A stretch of 64,000 bases of DNA, taken from NCBI GenBank assembly GCA_019802505.1, contig JAFMOC010000059.1, forward strand, positions 1,082,001 through 1,146,000. Reading direction: 5' to 3'. Of this stretch, positions 20,963-33,782 are shown one piece after another. The notes below the pieces were generated by a model that made no database searches, was not told the origin of the DNA, and worked only from the letters and a program-made list of their open reading frames with translations. This DNA comes from Corydoras sp. C115. Lineage: Eukaryota > Chordata > Actinopteri > Siluriformes > Callichthyidae. The translations under genes were made by a program, and so were the position numbers. Numbering within the stretch: position 1 is the first letter of the stretch; each line of letters opens with the position of its first letter.

Positions 20963-22436
20963 GGATCTTTAACCAGCTACAGTTTATAATATCAATAATA
21001 AAGCCATAGGGTCAGGGGAAATCTTAATATTTAAAGGCCAAGAAAGGAAACCTCTACAGACTGTGTAAGTATTGAGGGGTGATGTTTCAGAAACTGTCAT
21101 GCTACAATGATGCTCATAGCCACATGGGCTCGGGAGTACTTAAATCATTGTCACTTTAAACAGTCCACTACTACAACAAGAAATAAATCAGGAAAATGTT
21201 TTTCGTTTGGTTTGTTGCCATTACGGGGCGCCACGGCTGAGAAGATCCACATATTTGACTTGGCACAGCATTACACCAGATGTACTTCCTAACGCGACTC
21301 TCCTTTTTATCCAGGTTTGGGACTGGCACTCTATTTCACCTGTTTTTTGTCTTTGAATGTAGAAGGCACCCACACAGGAACAAGAGGACATGCAGGTATG
21401 ACAGGTGAGACAGAAGATCTGCTGCACAAATGCATCAAAGCACTGTATCATTTAAAAATTAAACAATATTTGCATTTTACATAGAAACACAAGTAAGTTT
21501 TCTGGGTTTCAAGACATTCGAGATGGAAGGGATCTGACTGCGACATGCATCAGAATCTACATTCCAAAGATATAACTAAAATTCTAGTTACGAACACACA
21601 ACACAGCATATAGGCGCCCATGGCACTTGAGATTTGCATATATGTAAAGGTACCAGTGATACAGAGAGTATTGTTATTGGTACATTGGTATTCTAGAGAG
21701 ACTTATGCAGACATCAGAACGACATCTTTTGCATAACTAATTCACAACACCAGGTCTCATTCTGCATTAGGTACAACAGAACAGTGTGTCTTTATGGGCA
21801 TACAGTGTGCCTGCGCCACAGATGCGTCTTCAATTAGACAGAAATGCTGCATCAGTATTTGGTGAATTCAAAATAAGTGACCACAGACTGTTGAGCTGTC
21901 TGTACACATCAAAAATAGACTAATATTTCAGTCTGAAATATTTAGTATTTTTAATTGTGTTGATAAATTGTGTGGACCTATCAACCATCTTATAGTCATC
22001 ACTGAAAACACCAATAATCCTTTTCTCATTTGTCCTTTACAGGAAAAGTAAACAACGAAGTTTTAAGCAAATTGATAAATGACATTATCCATTTGATGTG
22101 CTCTAATGTTTTTGAAAATGAGATTTGCATTTGCAAAGCTCTGCTTAGTATTATATTATTTTAAGATCCAGCTTGTGCTCCCGATTAGTGAAGATCATTG
22201 TACCGGAAGCTCCTGCTGCTAACCTCCTGCACTCACCCCCAGGCAATACCAAATTATGACATCATCAAGAACTGCTTACATAATCAACAATTTGAACTCA
22301 TGTACATGTATAAGCTCATATCATATCTATACATATTGCAGCAGTGACAATAAAGCAGATTTTATCTTTGACTTTAACCTATTTATGTGTAAATGCTGAG
22401 GCAAAAATGTTTAGGAAATCTGGTTGGCATAGCATG
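20963..22436. other. Unique DNA
   Basis: No gene is seen. The piece 22300-22385 ends in 'cagtgacaataaagcagat', which resembles polyadenylated 3' ends of some fish LINEs. No coding remains are next to it. Confidence 0.4.
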
Positions 22437-22500
22437 AGCATCGTAGCTCAGTGGTTATGGTTATCAATCTGAAGCTGTGCTGTATCATGGCTGACCCTAT
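22437..22500 (+). repeat. tRNA-like repeat head fragment
   Basis: 'catcgtagctcagtggttat' is an A-box-like head of the second tRNA-like repeat. No B box is found at the expected distance. Confidence 0.35.
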
Positions 22501-23497
22501 ATTCCGACCGCCACCATCATGTCATTATTGTTGAAACTCACTTAGAATAAAAGAATCAGCAAAATGATCCACCATGAATGAACAAATGAATAGAGAATGA
22601 TCAGAACCAGTAACAGTGCATCAGAAAACCACTCTCTCACAGCATTACAATAGATTTCCCTAATGGTAAGTGCTTGGTAAGTGTATATGCATAAATGAGA
22701 TAACAGCATAAATAATAGTCAGTGGTATAAATTCTATCAACCAAACATAAGCTTAATAAAAACAAAAAGATATAATTGGTATTATGTCTTTTCACTGCAA
22801 TGGAAAAGAACTATCAAATCAAACGAGCATCAACACAACAAATGCATTGCAGTCAAGTGGCTTATCGTTCAGTAATTTACATAAGTAAATGGAAGACGAG
22901 TGAGAAAGGAATATTATTCCTCCTTTCACAGTGGGCTTAACTGCATCTTGGGTAAAGGCTCCTAGTTGGGGAAAAGCAGTAGCCATTAATTCGGAGATAG
23001 TATCTATGGAAACAGACTGAACCAGTTGATCTCTGATGTCCATTTACAGTCAGAACAATGGAACCATTGAGGCCGTTGGTGCGATTTTATTTCAACTTCT
23101 TTTAGTATTAAAAGATTTCCGCTTAGAGTAAACGTCCCATTACATTTCGTACTTCATTGTTAATTGGTTTGTAGGTGTATCTGTGGTAATAAACAAGCCA
23201 TTATTTGTAGTCAATCCGACCCGTGGAATCTGTACAGAGGAGCTGATCTGATGCAGACAGCAGGTCATTTATCTCTTTATAAGATACTTATACACAATAA
23301 AATTAAAATACACAATCAAATTAAAGCTGCATGAAATCACATGTATGTTTTTCATGTATACTTTTTTATCGGATCAAATTAGATTGATGATATTTTGAAC
23401 TTGTCATTAGTTGCCATGACTATAATTTTTTAGGTTTTTAAAGCAATGAAACATATTTAATTTTACAAAGTCATCAAATATATTAAATTGTATTTTT
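22501..23497. other. Unique AT-rich DNA
   Basis: No gene or repeat is recognised. A T run at about 23491-23510 marks the border of the SINE that follows. Confidence 0.45.
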
Positions 23498-23510
23498 TTT
23501 TTTTTTTTTC

Positions 23511-23824
23511 CTAATAGCCCCTACTTGGGGTTCCCCATGCCCATATAGAGGAGAATATTACGGGCGCCGGGAAGATGCACTCAGGACAGGACGCCAATCT
23601 ATCACTGGGCACACACTCATTCACACACACAAACACACTCAACTTGGGGCAATTTGGAGAATTCAGTTGACCTTGATCCATGTTTATAGACTGTGGGAGG
23701 AAACCAGAGAACCCAGAGGAAACCCACGCGGACAACATGGAAACTCCACCCAGATTGGGATTCGAACCAGGAAAACCTAGCACCGAGAGGCGAACGTGCC
23801 AACCACTAAGCCACCGTGCCGCCC
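23511..23824 (-). repeat. SINE, minus orientation
   Basis: It covers the 3' block to the head complement 'actaagccaccgtgccgccc'. The tail is replaced by a T run. A short deletion removes 'acggggaga' in the 'gcggacaacatgg' region. Confidence 0.88.
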
Positions 23825-24952
23825 AAATTTGTGTATATATTTTATAGATTTATAAGTATATGAATAATAGATGTAGGCAAATTGCTGATGTTCTAAATAA
23901 ATGTTTTGTTGAATAATTAATCAAAGTAAATGTCATTTTAATAGTTCTATATTAATAAAATGTTAAATTAATGATCATTTTGATTTATAATAACATCACT
24001 TTTGATGTGTCGCTACACAAGTAACAACTCCTTCATTTTCTAAAGCACTATCCAGTCTCGGCTCCTTTTCTCTTCTTTGCACTATTTTTTAAAAATCTTT
24101 AGAGTCTGGCTCCGCTGGGATGGGGTTGGAAAAGACAAAGCCCAGAGCATGTTGTAATGTTGCGGTAGTCTGAGAGGAACCTCCATCTATGAGCCACTAC
24201 TCCAGTGATTAAGGTGATATTGGCAGGTGAATTAATTTAAGTTTGGTTCAGTTGAGACTCTGGAATCTCAGCATTGAAAGCAATTTGCTCGTTTTTTTTT
24301 CCCTGTCACTATTTAGTTGGACTTTTCTTCACTCGTTCCTTTATAGGAAATTGACCCTGAAAGTCACGAGAGCATTTGATTTATGATCTTATCCAAAAAC
24401 TAACAATGTAGAAAATAAAATGCAACTCGCATTAGTCTGGTAGCGACATTCATAGCACTGATGCTTCCATCCAGGCCGTTGGCACCGGAGATTAAAGTTA
24501 GCTGGAGTTTCACAATAATAATTAACAAGCGGGACACGAGGATACTGCAAGTTTGCTGTCACAGCTCCAGCTGAAGAGTGTCAGCTTGCATCAGTCAAAA
24601 TCTGTCAGGAGGCTGACGCAAATACCAGGAATATCAGCTCCCTGTTTTTTTTTTTTTTTCTGACAGCCTCCATTGCAGAGCTTTGCCCCATGAGGACGGC
24701 TGCTCCCTTTCACCGTTCTTGGTTCTGCTGACAAGCGACCACTGATATGCTCATAATATTAAGTGAGGGTGACATTAAATTCATGCACAAACTAGCCAAA
24801 TTTAGAATAAATGACATCAGGGTGGCAGGGTTAGGGCGGATTCCGGAGGATCTGACGGGTGATGGTTCGACCAAGCTGCCAGTCATGTCCTCAAGTGGAA
24901 CCAATAACCCTCAGACGGAATTGAAGGTTTAGTCATGTAAATAAATAATTAT
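23825..24952. other. Unique DNA, candidate conserved block
   Basis: Positions 24540-24910 are GC-richer, free of recognised repeats and interrupted only by a T run at about 24645-24660. They carry short overlapping frames on both strands (61 and 64 codons) that look like chance. This suits a non-coding conserved element better than an exon. Confidence 0.35.
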
Positions 24953-25364
24953 TTTGGACACACCTCCTTCCTGCTCCACTTATTGTCCATGTTCTCAGTT
25001 CTGTAAGGTTGGAATTTGTAGTTCTACAATTAAATTCTGTAGTTGATCTGTCTACAGCACATACTGTGTACTCTGTTCTCTAATGGTCAGAACCCCAATA
25101 GTACCACCACAGAGCAGGTATTATGTGGTTTGTGCATTATTCCTATCCCAGCAGTGTCACTGCAGAACTGACAATAAACAATCCACCACCCAAATGATAC
25201 CTGTTCTGTGATGGTCCTGACCAATAGAGAACAGAGAACCAACAGACTAAAACAAAGAACACAAATGGACTACAGTCTGTAATTGTAAAACTACAAAGTC
25301 CATCTATATAGTAAAAATGAAACAGAGAATGGGGCAAGAAGGTGGCATTTCCAAACTTTTGGCT
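24953..25364 (+). mobile_element. Foldback element with central deletion
   Basis: The end 'ttttggacacacctccttcc' and first-arm block 'gtcagaaccccaatagtacc' are followed by 'cctatcccagcagtgtcac'. The sequence then jumps directly to 'tgcagaactgacaataaac' in the second arm. The deletion joins the repeated 'gtgtcactg' motif. The right end is 'tccaaacttttggctg'. Confidence 0.7.
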
Positions 25365-25439
25365 GCGTTTGTTGCTGGATGGTTGCCATGGTTACAAATC
25401 ACCATACTATGTTATGAGGCTTTAATGTAAATAATGTAG

Positions 25440-25850
25440 ATCAAATAAACCTGATTGGCAAAAAAACATAAGAATTAAAACCAAAAAAGATGTAAAAGTC
25501 AAAAACAGGATATAAAACAGAGTACAAAAGGTTTGCACAGAGTCAAAAGCAGGATGAAGGTCAAAGCATGATAAATCCTACAAACCAAATAAAAAAAGCT
25601 TGGTATGGCAGAATAACAGAGCAGGACATACTCTGCAAAAAGCATATGGTGAATAAACATGTATGTATTAAAGAGTTAATAGCCTCAGGCGATCAATAGT
25701 CCAGTGATGCAGATCTTCTATAGGTGGGTTGTGCGGGTTCTGAAGTCATGTGAGCACCTGAGGAGTTCTGAGGAATGTAGTCTACCGTGGGTGGAGCTGC
25801 TGCAGGGCCAGATGGAGTGGAGGGAGGCCTGACACACACAATCTAACCAA
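25440..25850. repeat. Possible decayed transposable element
   Basis: An A-rich first half with repeated 'gtcaaaaacagg', 'gtcaaaagcagg' and 'gtcaaagcatg' phrases is followed by a GC-richer second half ('gggtggagctgctgcagggcc'-like, 'ggaggcctgacacac'). The style recalls fish repeats flanking LTR or DNA elements. I cannot name a family. Confidence 0.3.
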
Positions 25851-26019
25851 CACTTTTCTCACCTAATAAATACCGCATCTCAAAAAGGGAATTAATTTAT
25901 CAAATGCAAAATCAAAAAGTGTGAGGAAGGATGATATCCAGCATAGAGTGAATTAAATAAAACCTGACAGGATCACAGCAACTGGGATCTTAAATCTGAA
26001 TTAAAATATTTACAATCCT

Positions 26020-26345
26020 GGCGATAAGGTGGTCTAGTGGTTAACATTTTGACCTCTCAGCGCTGGGGATCCAGGATCAAATCCCATGGAGTTCCCATGT
26101 GGGTTTCCTCCAGGTTCTCCTGTTACCAAAGTCCAAAAACATGGATTCAAGGTAAATTGAATTCTCCAAATTGCCCCATATAGTGTGTGTGCTTGTGTCT
26201 GAGTGAGTGAGTGAGTGCGCCCAGCAACAGATTGGCACCCTGTCCTGGGTGTATCTGCTCAGCGTCTGAAATATTCTCCCCTGGATGGGCATGGAGAACC
26301 CCCCTGCAAACCTAGTAGAGGATAAAGTGAAAAATAATGAATGTA
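26020..26345 (+). repeat. SINE, plus orientation, B box damaged
   Basis: The head 'gtggtctagtggttaacat' is followed by 'ggatcaaatccc' where a B box should be. About 20 bases are missing after it ('catgggtgga...'). The tail is 'aataatgaatgtatgaat', a (GAAT)n-like type. Confidence 0.85.
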
Positions 26346-26524
26346 TGAATTTATAATACCAGAGGAAAGTTTTAAAGCTAAAAAATATTCTCTTTGGTGT
26401 CTCAGAAGGCTTATTTGTTATTTTCAAAGTTAGATTTTATTTAGTAATCGAATGTGACATATGTTTTTTTTTTAAATGTTTGAGAGAAATAATATAAAAT
26501 AAAGATTGGCTGGTTTACAAGTGC

Positions 26525-26702
26525 ATCAACTCTGGTTGTGGTTAACCATGAGTACAGGGTTGACCATGATACAGCATCCACCTTGAGTAATGAGGGTAAT
26601 CGCTGAAGAGCCAACATTGGTAACTTCAGTGGCCTTTGGGATTCAAGCTTCCAACCCTCAGATTGTAGCCCAACACCCTAAACACTGAGCTACCACACCC
26701 TT
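26525..26702 (-). repeat. Second tRNA-like dispersed repeat
   Basis: Minus-strand reading gives 'gtagctcagtgtttagggtg' near the head and a B-box region, 'ggttggaagcttgaatccc'. 'ttggtaacttcagtggcc' and 'catgatacagcatccacctt' are shared with 47062-47245. Confidence 0.6.
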
Positions 26703-27971
26703 GTATTAGTTATATTTATGTATATATTAGTATATTTATGTATTATGTTTAGCTTATAAGAAGTAAATCACAGTATCAGCACTGGACAGCGCCTTGTCTT
26801 AGAATGAGAAAAAGTCGAGATAATATTGAGACTTCTGTCTTAAATAAACAAATGTATTATTAAAAAAAGTCTAAGACAATGAGACCTTACTGAGACCTCT
26901 ATGATACTAAAACTATAGAGCAGAAACATGTGAGACTGAGGTGTTCTTCTTATTATCTCAGGAGACATATTTGAACAGCAGGGGGCTTATTATTTCCATT
27001 TGATCACCTTGTTGTCTGGGAGAAACTACAGAGATATGAATGACATGTCGTTTTTTTATATTTCTTTTCTCTGTGATAACAGAAGAAGTTTTTGTGTAAG
27101 AGCGATACATGTGGAAAATCTCCATGGCAACTGCCGGCAATAATTTATGTCTAAATTGTGTGAAAATAAAATATGTACTAAACAGCAATTTAAAGCCAGA
27201 CGTCCCTGATATATTTTATGAAACCTGGTTTTATGGGGTCAGTTTTTTTTTCTTCTCCTAATCCAAGTATATTGTACAACACTCTCCTTTGCATGACTAT
27301 TCAGTTGCACAGCTGGCAAGATTGCTTTATGTACAGAAACTGTATAGCTCGAGCCTGATTACTTCTATCCTCCGGGTGTTTGAAGGTTGCCAGGTCATTG
27401 TCTGTGGAAAAAGGCTATCTTATTGCTCTGATGTAGCTGTCCACTTAAGAATTGTGTTCTGTGAAGGATTGCATGGCCAGGATTTTGATCTTGACCTGAG
27501 TGTCATTCATGTATCTGTGCCAAAGGCTCAATCTTGTTCTTTACGGAACTTGTATTTTCAGCCTCCACGCATGCATTCAATTCATTAACAGATTGACAAT
27601 GATGAGAGAGACCAGTGACCCACAGAACACAGCTTTTAACAAGACAGCCGAGAACGCGTGAGCCACATTCAGATGCAATGAGCGATACTGCAGATCCTGT
27701 CCAATGGCAGAAGAGCTGCATGTTTCCTCATTAAAATAGACAAAGAAAGTAAATAAGATGATTAATAGCCATGCTTAGTTTCATATAAAGCTGATTAGGG
27801 GGCTAAGCTGACTAACATTTAGGTTTAGAGGAGCTTCCAAAAGCCTGTCTTGGTGCTGATTGGGTGAAAAAGTATGTGTAGAGTATGCCTTTGTTTGTAG
27901 TGAAAGTAAAACAAATCCTAAAACTTTGTTCACATAATAATAATAATTGTAATGATGTGGCAACTGAAGTT
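26703..27971. other. Unique DNA
   Basis: A 99-codon plus-strand frame at 27289-27588 is the most open stretch. It has no domain, no convincing splice sites and no support from context, so I leave it uncalled. Confidence 0.4.
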
Positions 27972-27980
27972 GATATAAAC

Positions 27981-28798
27981 CAGGGGCGTTTTTAGGGTTT
28001 AGAAACATCAGTCCCTTATTCCCCCTCTGTCCTCTTTAAAAAGTGTCCTTTCATGAGTGTATTTATCATTTTTAAAACTGTTGTTATATTCGTTTTGTTT
28101 GATCATTTATTAGTTATCATTCATTCATTATCTTCCGCTTTATCCTCTATTAGGGTCGCGGTGGGGTTCCCCATGCCCATCCAGGGGAGAACGTCTCGGG
28201 CGCCGGGCAGATACACCCAGGACAGGGCGCCAACCTATCGCTGGGCACACACTCACTCACACAAACACACTCTACATAGGGCAATTTGGAGAACCATTTA
28301 TTAGTTATATTGGATAAAATTAAATTACATTTGAAATATGTCTGTAAGCAGTGGATAGAACATTCAGTTTTAATAAATGATGGTTTTGGCTGAAAATCTT
28401 TGAATAAATGAACCTGAGCTTCGGCAGAAAAGCATGAATCCGTTTAACGAGTCTGTCGCAGATGAGACAGTTTAAACAAGGTTTTGCTTTAAACACCGTA
28501 ACTTTGCGACAGTTTGCGCCTTCAGAAAACTTCTGACGGTTTATGAAAGCTTGAAAAGCAGCTCTCTACAGCCAACATACAGTTATTACGGTAACTTTAC
28601 TCCCACTACTGGGGAAAAAAATCTGTCTCCCTCAAACACACACAGAGCTTGGAAGCATAAACAGCTGACGGTGACTCCGTCGTTCGGACCTGCTGCTGGA
28701 GAAGAGGCGGCCAGAGAAAGCTGCTCTCATTTATCTGGGGCTACTGACAAAACATCAGGGGCTATAGCCCCGAAAACCCAGGTCTAACGATGCCCCTG
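27981..28798. mobile_element. hAT-like non-autonomous element with nested SINE
   Basis: The left end CAGGGGCGTTTTTAG and the right end ...CGATGCCCCTG are inverted copies of a CAGGGGC terminus, as in fish hAT elements. Flanks read GATATAAAC on the left and GATATAAC on the right, an 8-bp duplication with one inserted A. Removing the SINE and one copy of its duplication leaves about 630 bases. I see no transposase. Frames of 78-83 codons inside have no hAT dimerisation motif. Confidence 0.65.
28104..28308 (-). repeat. 5'-truncated SINE with 14-bp duplications
   Basis: The SINE body, 28118-28294, ends abruptly at 'gggcaatttggagaa' on its 5' side, so the tRNA-like head is absent. CATTTATTAGTTAT flanks it at 28104-28117 and 28295-28308. 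The tail complement is (CATT)n. Truncation at insertion is the simplest reading. Confidence 0.88.
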
Positions 28799-28806
28799 GA
28801 TATAAC

Positions 28807-30360
28807 CATTGCTTTAATATCGGTTCTCTACTCTCCACTGTTCTCGTTCCAGTTTTTCTCACCTTTCCTTTCTATAGTTAAGCATAGTGGCGCCTGCGAT
28901 TCTTATTTATTTATAACTCTTTTTCAGCCGACTTCCTTTGTGCAGTGTAGTGTCTCGCATCCTACACCTCTGGCTTGCCTTGTGAAGCCTAAATCCACAT
29001 CTGCAAGACACATATCGGGCAAAAACTTCACTCTGAAAGCAGAAATCGATGTTTCAGTGCTCCCTGTTTCTGCCCCTGCTCCTTCAAGCTAGGTGAAAAG
29101 GCAAATGAAAGGAAAAAGGAAAAAAAGATTCAGAAAAAGCTAAAAAGCAAGGAAGCACAGACTGAGGACAAACGAAGGAGCCACAATAAATCAACCCGTC
29201 TACAAAGTGTTTAACACCGAACTGCTTTCTTCCTGTTTCTGAAAAAGACCAGTGGATCTCAACAACTAAATCCCTGGATCAGCAGTTTTTATCTGGCATT
29301 TATTTAAATGTGTGATCAAATTAGCTCAGACTGAATACAGTCATGCTCCACCAGTTAAAGTGACTGCAGAAAACGGTCGACCATGACCGAGATGGGTTCC
29401 GATTTTACGCGTTGATCTCCAAAGTTTAACAAGTTGGCTAAACACCAAATGAATGTGAGCTTCACAGAGCTGTAAAGTTTAAATCAACGACTGTAATTGA
29501 ATATTATAGAGTTTATTATTGCTCCTCTAATGGGAATTTTAATCATATTCTAATTAAAATCTTTAACACGCCCATGAGTCTTAATCCTCACGGATGCCTA
29601 CTGTCCATTTATGATATTATATTATTCTATTTTAGAGCTCACCAGACCAGAATGCTTTTGAAAGCTGTGTGGCACAAATTACAAATGAAATGAATTGATT
29701 TATTATTATTTTTTCTGCAGAATTTGCAATCTGCTTATGGAACATGAGCCTGGGCCTCGCATCACGACATGGAACTTTCCCGTCAGCACAAAGCTGAATT
29801 GGCGGAAAGTCTTTTATGCCTCAAACACTTTTAAAAAGATCCATCTGCAATTCTGATCGAAGGGAAATCGTTTGAAATCTTTAAAAATGAATCCATATAT
29901 AATCATTTTCAGGTGATTTCAATCAAGAGAAACAAATGTAGAGTCATTCAGGTGAGCTGTCAACTGATTACAACTCCGAACTCAGCATCATCAGTAAATA
30001 TCAGCATCATCAGTAAATCGAATACAGCAAGTCAGTAGAGTGTGTTACTGAAATAGAAACACTAGACCTGTTTAAGATCTCATTTTTGTTTTTCATGCCT
30101 CCTTTGAACTGTCAGTTTTAAACTTTAACTCGAGTTTATGTCTGTAATGGGGGTAGAAGGAATGAGGACCAGAGACAGGGGTTCACACCAACAATGGAAT
30201 ACTGGGCTTTTAGAGTAATTTCCTCTGCAGCACATGCTGAGACCTCCATCATACTCGCTCGTGGTCAATGGACTCTTTCTCCCCATGGCATATGATGTCA
30301 CAGCTTTTAAGGCTACACAAGTCATCACCACCTATCCTCCTCCTAGCGTCACAGTCACAA
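28807..30360. other. Unique DNA, candidate conserved block
   Basis: No gene is called. Positions 29700-29960 ('gcaatctgcttatggaacat', 'ccataatcattttcag'-like) are repeat-free and balanced in composition, and could be conserved. A short direct repeat 'tcagcatcatcagtaaat' lies at 29983-30018. Confidence 0.35.
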
Positions 30361-31088
<728 letters not shown>

Positions 31089-31126
31089 CATATATATATA
31101 TATTATATATATTTTATATATTATAT

Positions 31127-31166
31127 AATTTAGAGCATCCAACTCACCTTGAATCCATGTTTTTTT
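31127..31166 (-). repeat. SINE core fragment
   Basis: 'agagcatccaactcacctt' and 'gaatccatgttttt' are a piece of the SINE core in a TA-rich setting. It may derive from the same locus as the preceding copy. Confidence 0.55.
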
Positions 31167-31767
31167 ATATATATAAATATATTTATTTATTTTATTTTTA
31201 CCTATAATCCAAACACTAACATCCTGTTTGGAATCATGGTGACATTTGCATGATGAATGTGTACTTCATAATATTTCTACAAATGTATGCTTCCTTTTCT
31301 TCTTTACTACAAAAAAAGTGAGAAATGTTGTTCTACTACTGACCTTTGAAGGCATGCTCGGCAGAACAATCACTCATGTTTCATACCAAGAAGTGCCAAA
31401 AAAAAAGAACGAATGCCTGACATTTCATGTTTGCAAGTAAACAATCCTCGGCCCGTTGGATTGAAGGCATTGTGGAATTGATTGTGTTTTCATTTCATCT
31501 CGGTGGGATCACTGCATCTGTACGTCATCTCGCCATCATTAATCACAAAACGCAGTCCACACCGAAGCCAAATTTGAATTTGGAAAAGTTACTCGGAACG
31601 GAAACGAACGCTGACATGGATCACCGGTGACGTGAAACTAAGAAGAAAATGAGACGAGCCTTGAATTAGAAACAGGTTGAAAGAAAGAAGACGTCACAGA
31701 AACTGCAATAAATGCTTACAGAATAATGAACGTAAGTACGGTACAACAATATTAATTAATTAATCAG
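31167..31767. other. Unique DNA
   Basis: A 67-codon frame at 31427-31630 has no recognised domain. Nothing else is seen. Confidence 0.4.
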
Positions 31768-31979
31768 ATATCATTCGCTGAATCCTCTTCTAGGGTCACA
31801 GGGTGGAGGGGGGGGATTCCCATGTCAGTCCAGGAAAGAACGTTTCAGGCGCTGGGCAGATACACCAAAAACAGGGTGCCAACCTATTACTGGGCACACA
31901 CTGACTCACACAGACACACACTATATAGAGGGGCCATTAATAGAGGGGCAATTTAGACCATCCAATTCACCTTGAAGTC
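31768..31979 (-). repeat. Older SINE, 5'-truncated
   Basis: A decayed copy from 'ctgaatcctcttctagggtc' to 'ccaattcaccttgaagtca', with a duplicated 'agaggggcaat/cat' piece at 31927-31952. The younger SINE inserted at its truncated end. Confidence 0.75.
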
Positions 31980-32381
31980 ATAAAGCATCCATCCTTCCAT
32001 CTATTATCTTCTGCTTTATCCTCTACTGGGGTCGAGGGGGGGGTCCCCATGCCCATCCAGGGGGGACGTTTCGGGTGCTTGGCAGACACATCCAGGACAG
32101 GGCACCAATCTATTACTGGGCACACACTCACTCACACACACACACACACACACACACACAGATACACAATCACTTTATATGGGGCAATTTGGAGAACTCA
32201 AATGACCTTGATCCATGTTTTTGGACTGTGGGAGGAAACCGGAGAACCCGGAGGAAACCCACGCGGACACGGGGAGAACATGGAAACTCAACCCAGATTG
32301 GGATTCGAACCGGGAATCCCTAGCGCTGAGAGGAGAACATGCCAACCACTAAGCCACCATGCCGCCCTCCTTATAAAGCAT
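31980..32381 (-). repeat. Complete SINE with 9-bp duplications
   Basis: The SINE body, 31989-32372, contains a (CA)n stretch of about 27 bases in its linker. ATAAAGCAT flanks it at 31980-31988 and 32373-32381. The tail complement starts 'ccatccttccatctatt'. Confidence 0.9.
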
Positions 32382-33148
32382 GACTTCAGTATTTTACTAT
32401 CTAAATAATCAAAGTCAATTCAGTATTGAGTTACTACATATTAAAAACCACATTCGAAAGAACTCTTATTGGTCTGTCAGAGGCAATACGGTTTGTATTG
32501 ATCCCAGATGTTTGTTCATGTAGTTACATCGTACAGTCATGTCGCAGTGTTTGTTTTTATTCCACCTCAATACTATACTGATTTTAATCAGTCTGAGCCC
32601 CGGTAACACTCCGGCCTCTTAACAGTCAGCAACTACGGGCCAGAAAACAATACTTAAGAGTTTCTTTAATTTGCAAACAATTAAATATCCATCAGTGGCT
32701 GAGAATGATATTGATTTTTAGTGTAGCCATGTTTATATACAGGTTCTCAAACTGATGTGCAGGTACCAGGATGTGGCCTCAGAGTAACTGGATTTTATTG
32801 GGCTGAACATCTATCCACTAAAATCCCAGGTATGATAATAAAATATGACAAAAAGGTAATCTGCGAAGCTGTGAACCATGTTTTGTTGCAGACTATATTA
32901 TATTGAAGATACCAGCGATATCAGGCCATTATAAAATATGAATATGATAAGAGACAGGCGTGTCACATCTTGCACAGCTGACTGCAACCTGAACAGATAC
33001 CATGCTGACCAGGTAAAACTGAGGTATAGGAATAAATAAACCAAGTTGTACCAATCAAAATGCACCCCTAATATATTTTTATGGATAAAGACCATGATTT
33101 CAGACTTTGTGAGAGCTCAGGCTTAATATTCTTATAGTAGCCACTAGG
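32382..33148. other. Unique AT-rich DNA
   Basis: No gene or repeat is recognised. Confidence 0.45.
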
Positions 33149-33439
33149 CTTATGAGGACATTCATTCATTCATTGTCTCCCGCTTTATCCTCTATTAGGG
33201 TCGCGGTGGGGTTCCCCATGCCCATCCAGGGGAGAACGTCTCGGGCGCTGGGCAGATAGACCTAGGACAGGGCGCCAATCCATCGCTGAGCACACACTCA
33301 CTCACACAGACACACTCTATATGGGGCAATTTTGAGAATTTTGAGAAATTGACTTGATCCATGTTTTTGGACTGTGGGAGGAAACCGGAGAACCCGGAGG
33401 AAACCCACTAAGCCACCGTGCCGCCCTTATGAGGACATT
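33149..33439 (-). repeat. SINE with intact duplications but no promoter boxes
   Basis: CTTATGAGGACATT flanks the copy at 33149-33162 and 33426-33439. The head tip 'ggcggcacggtggcttagtg' is present at 33406-33425 on the minus strand. It joins directly to the 'gggtttcctccgggttctcc' core, so about 85 bases containing the rest of the A box and the whole B box are gone. The tail complement is (CATT)n. Confidence 0.9.
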
Positions 33440-33559
33440 TCCTGCAAATTCTATGAAGATTAGTTTACACATAACCGGTTGCACTGCACCGTTGAAATAA
33501 CAATCCGACAATCAGATCGCACCATCCGAAAACCCCAGTGAATCACATTGTCACAATAG

Positions 33560-33625
33560 AATCAACATGCTGACACGCCCTATATCAAGCTGCAGGGTGT
33601 GCTATTGAGGGCTTGATAAGGACGG
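33560..33625 (+). repeat. Weak Harbinger-like trace
   Basis: 'acatgctgacacgccctata', 'tcaagctgcagggtgtgct' and 'attgagggcttgat' resemble the 'ctgacatgccctcaatcaaactgc' region of 20828-20962. The match is short and decayed. Confidence 0.3.
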
Positions 33626-33681
33626 CTGAAATAAAACCTGTTTCAAACTGTTTCTTGGTAAATGTAATGAGTAAATAAACC

Positions 33682-33782
33682 TCCACAGTCCCCCGAATTG
33701 AAAGGCTGCTTTAAATTGCCCCTGTCTAAATTGCCCCTATATAGTGTTTGTGTGTCAGTGTGTGAGTGTGTGCGCTCTTGAA
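33682..33782 (+). repeat. SINE middle fragment
   Basis: 'ggctgctttaaattgcccct' and 'aaattgcccctatatagtg' are two overlapping versions of the same SINE block, so a 20-base piece is duplicated. A GT-rich linker follows. Confidence 0.7.

Noticed and set aside
27289..27588. 99-codon frame as a gene
   Set aside because: It is open but unremarkable in composition and no family or exon signals are visible.
33560..33625. Full Harbinger element at this site
   Set aside because: Only about 60 decayed bases resemble the family, so I kept it as a weak trace.
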